Position numbers and translations under genes: made by a program
Shown here: one piece after another, positions 59,612-64,000 of the stretch
Layout of the letters: each line of letters opens with the position of its first letter
Numbering within the stretch: the stretch's first letter is position 1
The notes under the pieces: model-generated
The model's input: the letters and a program-made list of their open reading frames with translations, nothing else
Database searches by the model: none
What the model was told of the DNA's origin: nothing
Source: Variovorax sp037204085
Lineage (GTDB): Bacteria; Pseudomonadota; Gammaproteobacteria; Burkholderiales; Burkholderiaceae_C
NCBI RefSeq assembly: GCF_037204085.1
Contig: NZ_JBBCBW010000025.1
Location: 1-64,000 of the forward strand
Length of the DNA: 64,000 bases
Direction: 5' to 3'

Positions 59612-59676
59612 GCGCGCGCCGGGCCGCTCCCAAGCAAGCTCGCACCGCAGTGCGAAGCACGGAGGTATTCGAATGA
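59608..59676 (+). CDS. 22-codon ORF bridging livG and livF
   Basis: ATG 59608 overlaps the livG stop (ATGA) and its own TGA at 59674-59676 overlaps the livF start (ATGA again). The peptide MSARRAAPKQARTAVRSTE- is basic and unlike any known protein. It is more likely a translational bridge created by an inserted repeat than a functional peptide. A GGAGG site inside it (59661-59665) serves livF. Confidence 0.3.
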   Translation: MSARRAAPKQARTAVRSTEVFE

Positions 59677-59682
59677 GCGCGC
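59608..59682. repeat. Small insertion flanked by 10-base direct repeats
   Basis: ATGAGCGCGC occurs at 59608-59617 and at 59673-59682, separated by 55 bases. The insert contains the hairpin TCGCAC-CGCA-GTGCGA (59640-59655) and shares GCCGGGCCGCT with the palindromic repeats at 46.8 and 50.5 kb. Removing one repeat plus the insert would leave livG and livF overlapping by ATGA, as the neighbouring genes do. Confidence 0.6.
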
Positions 59683-60383
59683 TGCTCGAGATTCAAGGCC
59701 TGCGCGGCGGCTACGGCCGCGTCGAGGTGCTGCGCGGCGTCGACCTGGAGGTAAACGCGGGCGAGATGGTCGCCCTGCTCGGCAGCAACGGCGCGGGCAA
59801 GTCCACGCTCAACAAGATGGTCTGCGGCCTGTGCCCCGCCTGGGCCGGCACGGTGCGCTTCGACGGCAAGGACCTGAGCGGGGCGCACTACCGCGACGTG
59901 GTCAAGGCCGGCCTCATCCAGGTGCCCGAAGGCCGCAAGGTGTTTCCCAACCTGAGCGTGCTGGAGAACCTGGAGCTCGGCTCCTTCACCCGCGCCCGCG
60001 AGCGGCGCGCGGCCAATGTCGAGAAGATGTTCCACATCTTCCCGCGGCTGCGCGAGCGCATGGCGCAGCACGCCGGCACGATGAGCGGCGGCGAGCAGCA
60101 GATGCTGGCCATCGCTCGCGGCCTCATGGCCGAGCCGATTCTGCTGATCCTGGACGAACCCTCGCTCGGCCTGTCGCCCTTGCTGGTCGAAGAAATGTTC
60201 TCTCTGATCCGCGAGCTGCGCGACGGCGGCCTCGCGGTGATGCTGGTCGAGCAGAACGTGGGCCAGTCGCTGGAGATCGCCGACCGCGCCTACGTGCTGG
60301 AGAACGGCAGCGTGCGCTTCTCGGGCTTGCCCCGCGAATTGCTCGGCAGCGACGAACTGCGGCGCGCCTACCTGGGGCTCTAA
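59673..60383 (+). CDS. livF: Liv-type ABC ATPase (LivF)
   Basis: A 236-residue ATPase with Walker A GSNGAGKST (about 35-43), signature MSGGEQQMLAIARGL and Walker B LLILDEPSLGLSP. VPEGRKVFPNLSVLENLELG is typical of LivF. ATG 59673 has a GGAGG site 7 bases upstream. It completes the transporter. Confidence 0.93.
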   Translation: MSALLEIQGLRGGYGRVEVLRGVDLEVNAGEMVALLGSNGAGKSTLNKMVCGLCPAWAGTVRFDGKDLSGAHYRDVVKAGLIQVPEGRKVFPNLSVLENLELGSFTRARERRAANVEKMFHIFPRLRERMAQHAGTMSGGEQQMLAIARGLMAEPILLILDEPSLGLSPLLVEEMFSLIRELRDGGLAVMLVEQNVGQSLEIADRAYVLENGSVRFSGLPRELLGSDELRRAYLGL

Positions 60384-60423
60384 GCCCTCAGAAAAACATC
60401 CCGATTCCTCGGAGACACAACAC

Positions 60424-61380
60424 ATGAAAAGACGCGACATCCTCCTCTCGTCGCTGGCCGCGGCATGGGCCGGCGGCGCCTTTGCGCAGATCGGCAATGC
60501 GCCGGTGCGCATTCTCGTGGGCGCGCCCGCGGGCGGCTCGACCGACACGCTTGCGCGCTCGCTTGCCGTGAGCATGGGCCCGGCGCTCGGCCGCACGCTC
60601 ATCGTCGAGAACCGGCCCGGCGCGGGCGGCAACATCGCCGCCGATGCGGTGGCCAAGGCGGCGCCCGACGGCAACACGCTCTTGATGAGCTTCACCAGCC
60701 ACGCGATCAACGCCACGCTCTACCCGACGCTGCCCTTCGATCCGGTGAAGGATTTCACCGCGCTCACCTGCGTGGCGACCTCGCCCTCGATCCTCGTCGC
60801 GCATCCCTCGATGCCCGCCAAGGACGTGCGCGAACTCATCGCGCTCGCCAAGTCCAAGCCGGGGCAGCTGAACTTCGCGATCGGCGCAGTGGGCTCCTCG
60901 CTGCACATGGCGGGGGAAGCCTTCAAGATGCAGTCGGGCGTGGACATCGTCAACATTCCCTACAAGGGCACTTCGCCCGCCGTACAGGACGTGCTCGCGG
61001 GCCAGGTGCAGCTGATGTTCGCGGCCGTGGGCAACGTGAAGGCGCACATCCAGGCCGGCAAGCTCAAGGCGCTGGGCGTGACCACGGCCAAGCGGCTGCC
61101 CGCTTTTCCCAACGTGCCGGCGATTGCCGAGGCGCTGCCGGGCTACGAGTCGAGCGCGTGGTTCGGGCTCTTCGGCCCGGCCCACATGCCCGCGGATCGT
61201 GTGAAGCAGATCGGCGATGCCGCACGCCACGCGCTGCAGCAAGCCGACATGCGCCAGCGCCTGGAGACCGAAGGCGCCATTCCCGTCGGCAACTCGACCG
61301 AACAGTTCTCCGCCTTCGTGCAGAGCGAGATCACGCGCTGGGCGCAGGTCGTCAAGTTCTCGGGAGCCAAGCCGGAATGA
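60424..61380 (+). CDS. TctC/Bug-family periplasmic solute-binding protein
   Basis: A 318-residue binding protein with a signal peptide (LLSSLAAAWAGGAFAQ; cleavage near 22). The Bug fold is shown by VRILVGAPAGGSTDTLAR, IVENRPGAGGNIAADAVA and VPYKGTSPA-like NIPYKGTSPAVQD. Tct membrane subunits are absent, so it may serve as an extra receptor or sensor for the operon substrate, a common situation in this family. It overlaps the next gene by ATGA (61377-61380). Confidence 0.9.
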   Translation: MKRRDILLSSLAAAWAGGAFAQIGNAPVRILVGAPAGGSTDTLARSLAVSMGPALGRTLIVENRPGAGGNIAADAVAKAAPDGNTLLMSFTSHAINATLYPTLPFDPVKDFTALTCVATSPSILVAHPSMPAKDVRELIALAKSKPGQLNFAIGAVGSSLHMAGEAFKMQSGVDIVNIPYKGTSPAVQDVLAGQVQLMFAAVGNVKAHIQAGKLKALGVTTAKRLPAFPNVPAIAEALPGYESSAWFGLFGPAHMPADRVKQIGDAARHALQQADMRQRLETEGAIPVGNSTEQFSAFVQSEITRWAQVVKFSGAKPE

Positions 61381-62663
61381 CATCGACGGCTCCAACCCGC
61401 GCGCCGGCCCAGACGCTGGCGCAGAAGCTCATCGCACGCGCAAGCGGACGCGAGCGGGTGTCCGTGGGCGAGATCGTGACCTGCGGCGTCGACCTGGCGA
61501 TGTTCCACGACTCCTCGGGCCCGCGGCGCCTCAAACCCATGCTCGAGGAACTGGGCGCGCAGATCTGGGACCGCTCGCGCGTGGTGCTGGTCATGGACCA
61601 CTATGTGCCCGAGAGAGACGACGACTCGCGCCGCATTGTGCGCATCGCGCGCGACTGGGCGCGCGACCAGCAGCTGCCGCACGTGTACGACAGCCAGGGC
61701 ATCTGCCACGTGGTGGTGCCGCAGCACGGCCACATCCGTCCCGGCATGCTGTGCGTGGGCGGTGATTCGCACTCGCCCACGGGCGGTGCGTTCGGCGCCT
61801 ACATGTTCGGCATCGGAAGCACCGAGATGCTGGGCGTGATGGTGACCGGCGAGATCTGGCTGCGCGTGCCCGAAACCATCCGCATGTGGTGGGACGGCGC
61901 GCTCCCGGCGGGCGTGACCGCCAAGGACATGATGCTGCACATGATCGGCCGCTTCGGCATGAACGGCGGGCGCTACCAGGCGGTCGAGTTCGCGGGGCCC
62001 GCGGTCGCGGCGCTGTCGATGCAGGAGCGCATGACGCTCTCGAACATGAGCGCCGAGCTGGGCGCGCAGGCCGGGCTGATCGCGCCCGACGCGACCACCG
62101 CCGAGTTCCTGGCCGGGGCCGGCGCGCCACCTGTCGACATGGTGCCCTGGTTCACCGACGAAGGCGCCGCGCTCACCGACCATCGCTTCGATGGCTCTAC
62201 GCTCGAACCGTATGTCGCCGCGCCGCACAGCCCGGCCAACGCGCACGGCGTGAGCCATTACGCGGGCACGCCGGTCGATGTGGCCTACATAGGCGCCTGC
62301 ACCGGCGCCAAGCTCGACGACCTGCGCGCTGCAGCGCAAGTGCTGCGCGGCCACAAGGTGGCGAGCGGCATCCGCCTGATCGTGGCGCCCGCGAGTATTC
62401 GCGACCAGGAGGCGGCGCGCGACGAGGGCGTGCTGCAGGTGCTGATGGACGCGGGCGCCGAGCTGTTCCCGACCGCGTGCGGTGCATGCTCCGGCTACGG
62501 CGACCCGATGGGCGACGACGTCACCGTCATCTCCACCACGGCGCGCAACTTCAAGGGCCGCATGGGCTCGCCGAGCGCGCAGGTCTATCTGGGCTCGCCC
62601 TACACGGTGGCGGCGGCTGCATTGCGCGGCTGCGTGACCGATCCGCGCGAGGTGCTCGTATGA
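61377..62663 (+). CDS. Aconitase/isopropylmalate dehydratase family, large subunit
   Basis: A 428-residue hydro-lyase subunit. The three [4Fe-4S] ligands are C308 (GACTG), C368 and C371 (TACGACSG). CVGGDSHSPTGGAFGAYMFGIG (126-147) and the late ARNFKGRMGSP are LeuC-like blocks. It would isomerise or hydrate a tri- or dicarboxylic acid with the small subunit that follows. Substrate is not evident: isopropylmalate, homoaconitate, citraconate or dimethylmalate types are all possible. No leuB is nearby, so leucine synthesis is unlikely. Confidence 0.87.
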   Translation: MTSTAPTRAPAQTLAQKLIARASGRERVSVGEIVTCGVDLAMFHDSSGPRRLKPMLEELGAQIWDRSRVVLVMDHYVPERDDDSRRIVRIARDWARDQQLPHVYDSQGICHVVVPQHGHIRPGMLCVGGDSHSPTGGAFGAYMFGIGSTEMLGVMVTGEIWLRVPETIRMWWDGALPAGVTAKDMMLHMIGRFGMNGGRYQAVEFAGPAVAALSMQERMTLSNMSAELGAQAGLIAPDATTAEFLAGAGAPPVDMVPWFTDEGAALTDHRFDGSTLEPYVAAPHSPANAHGVSHYAGTPVDVAYIGACTGAKLDDLRAAAQVLRGHKVASGIRLIVAPASIRDQEAARDEGVLQVLMDAGAELFPTACGACSGYGDPMGDDVTVISTTARNFKGRMGSPSAQVYLGSPYTVAAAALRGCVTDPREVLV

Positions 62664-63178
62664 CCACCGAAACATTGCACCGTGTCTGGCGCCTGGGCGC
62701 CGACATCGATACCGACGCGCTCGCACCCGGCCATGCGATGAAGCACGGCATCGACATCATCGCGAAGCACTGCCTCGAAGCCATTCGCCCCGAGTTCGCG
62801 AGCGAAGTGCAACCGGGGGACGTGATCGTGGCCGGCCCCAACTTCGGCATCGGCTCCTCGCGCGAGCAGGCTGCGGCCGTGCTCGTGCAACTCGGCGTTG
62901 CGGCGGTGATAGCGCCGTCTTACAGCGGGCTCTACTTTCGCAATGCATTCAACGTCGGCCTGCTGCTGCTGACTTGCGCCGAAGCCGAATCGCTGGGCGA
63001 CGGGGAACGCATCGCGCTCGACATCGCCGCTCCTGCCGTCGTTTCGTCCCAAGGTACGCGGCTGGCATGCGAGCCCGTGCCCGGATTTCTCATGGACATG
63101 GTTCGCGCCGGCGGACTGATGAATCAACTGCGCCAGCGCGCCGGCGCCACGCCCATCCAGAAAGCAAGCAATGTCTGA
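62660..63178 (+). CDS. Aconitase/isopropylmalate dehydratase family, small subunit
   Basis: A 172-residue swivel-domain subunit. DIDTDALAPGHAM is the substrate-contact start, and GPNFGIGSSREQA (59-71) the conserved LeuD-type loop, followed by VIAPSYSGLYFRNAFNVGL. It overlaps the large subunit by ATGA and the next gene by 8 bases, so the stoichiometric pair and the downstream enzyme are translationally linked. Confidence 0.88.
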   Translation: MTTETLHRVWRLGADIDTDALAPGHAMKHGIDIIAKHCLEAIRPEFASEVQPGDVIVAGPNFGIGSSREQAAAVLVQLGVAAVIAPSYSGLYFRNAFNVGLLLLTCAEAESLGDGERIALDIAAPAVVSSQGTRLACEPVPGFLMDMVRAGGLMNQLRQRAGATPIQKASNV

Positions 63179-64000
63179 ACCTTCTTCCTCCACGGGCACC
63201 CTGGACCCGGTCACGCTCGCCGTGCTGCGCGGCCGCCTCGAACAGGTGGCCGACGAAATGGACGCCACGCTCTACCGCAGCGCGTTCAACCCCATCATTG
63301 CCGAGGCGCACGACGCCTGCCACGGCCTGTACGACGCGGCGAGCGGCGACACGCTGGTGCAGGGCAAGTCGGGCCTGCCGGTGTTCGTGGGGGCCATGGC
63401 TTTCGCAGTGCGCGCCACCGTGAAGGCGGCCGAACCCCGCGGCGGCATGCGAGACGGCGACATCTGGATCAGCAACGACGCGTACGACGGCGGCACGCAC
63501 GCCAATGACTTCAAGCTGGTCAAGCCCTTCTTTCGCAACGGCAAGCTCTACTGCCACATGGCTTCGGCTGCGCACTGGCACGACGTGGGCGGCGCGGTGC
63601 CCGGCAACTACAACCCGGCCGCCACCGAGTGCTGGCAGGAGGCGGTGCAGATTCCGCCGGTGCGCATCGTGCGCGGCGGTGTGCTCGATGCGGATGTGCT
63701 CGCCATCTTGCAGGCCAACACGCGCCTGCCCGACAGCCTCTGGGGCGACCTGAACGGCCAGCTCGCGGCGTTGGAGCTCGGCGAGAAGCGGCTGAACGGC
63801 CTGCTCGACGAATACGGTGACGACCTGGTGCTGAACGCGCTGGGTGAGCTGCGCGGCCGCGCGCTGCGCCTCATGCGCTCGCACATCGCGTCGCTGCCCG
63901 ACGGGCGCTACAGCTTCGAGGACGTGCTGGACAACGACGGCATCACGAATGAGCCGCTCACCATCGCGCTGGACATGACGGTGGCTGGCGACCGGCTGCT
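63171..64000 (+). CDS. Hydantoinase B/oxoprolinase family protein (partial, runs off the window)
   Basis: The first 276 residues of a HyuB-type protein, usually about 550-600 residues, which with HyuA hydrolyses hydantoins or 5-oxoproline-like rings in an ATP-dependent way. LDPVTLAVLRGRLEQVADEM, GDIWISNDAYDGGTHANDF and HMASAAHWHDVGGAVPG are conserved. A hyuA partner is not seen upstream; it may follow beyond the window. Its link to an aconitase-like enzyme in one operon is unusual. Confidence 0.86.
   Translation, partial: MSEPSSSTGTLDPVTLAVLRGRLEQVADEMDATLYRSAFNPIIAEAHDACHGLYDAASGDTLVQGKSGLPVFVGAMAFAVRATVKAAEPRGGMRDGDIWISNDAYDGGTHANDFKLVKPFFRNGKLYCHMASAAHWHDVGGAVPGNYNPAATECWQEAVQIPPVRIVRGGVLDADVLAILQANTRLPDSLWGDLNGQLAALELGEKRLNGLLDEYGDDLVLNALGELRGRALRLMRSHIASLPDGRYSFEDVLDNDGITNEPLTIALDMTVAGDRL

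Noticed and set aside
60465..61376. Upstream extension of the aconitase-like large subunit inside tctC
   Set aside because: The extension is an out-of-frame reading of tctC; the ATGA overlap at 61377 gives the natural start.
61377..63178. Leucine biosynthesis leuCD
   Set aside because: There is no leuA or leuB nearby, the pair is embedded in a catabolic transport operon, and the large subunit differs from typical LeuC in several loops.

Overview
The window is high-GC, gene-dense DNA, most likely from a member of the Comamonadaceae (Betaproteobacteria) and probably Variovorax. That placement is an inference. It rests on the gene families seen: PhaM granule protein, argB-slmA neighbourhood, Bug/TctC binding protein, TRAP and Liv uptake systems, and a glycine riboswitch of betaproteobacterial type. 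No rRNA, tRNA, CRISPR array, transposase or phage gene was found.

Positions 124-9704: a ten-gene minus-strand block with gaps of only a few to about 40 bases. It encodes three LysE-type exporters, one EamA exporter, a PLP aminotransferase, a serine/threonine dehydratase, a PhzF protein, a glutathione transferase, a VOC protein and a DJ-1/PfpI protein. It diverges from a MocR-type (GntR plus aminotransferase) regulator, and a perfect inverted repeat lies between them. Positions 9802-11809 hold phaM and a FIST-domain sensor gene. Positions 11827-13477 hold dadA behind a two-aptamer glycine riboswitch with a clear promoter.

Positions 13565-38850: a surface polysaccharide locus. It has rfbBDAC (dTDP-L-rhamnose), galE, a methyltransferase, several large multi-domain glycosyltransferases, rmd-gmd and manC (GDP-D-rhamnose), an ABC exporter (wzm, wzt), and a WecA/MraY-type initiating transferase. 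Precursors for both L- and D-rhamnose are therefore made at one locus. Base composition drops from about 17 to 22 kb, which suggests exchange of that part. Near 24.8-28.6 kb there is evidence of gene remodelling: a glycosyltransferase with a truncated third domain, and two tiny coupled ORFs. The conserved argB, a second galE and slmA follow (38927-41639).

Positions 41768-45723: a monofunctional catalase, then a DUF1326-DUF2182-EamA cluster. Positions 45744-54852: a divergent sugar-acid catabolic locus, with a GntR regulator, TRAP transporter DctPQM, UxaA-family dehydratase and LDH2-family dehydrogenase on the minus strand, and two short-chain dehydrogenases and a fumarylacetoacetate-hydrolase-family enzyme on the plus strand. 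Together these fit a non-phosphorylative route from an aldonate such as L-fuconate to pyruvate plus a hydroxy acid. Two copies of a roughly 110-base palindromic repeat lie inside this minus-strand operon.

Positions 54977-64000: a GntR/UTRA regulator followed by a Liv-type ABC transporter, a TctC binding protein, an aconitase-family large and small subunit pair, and the start of a hydantoinase-B-type gene that runs off the window. This looks like one catabolic operon for an unidentified acid and is the best candidate here for an undescribed pathway.
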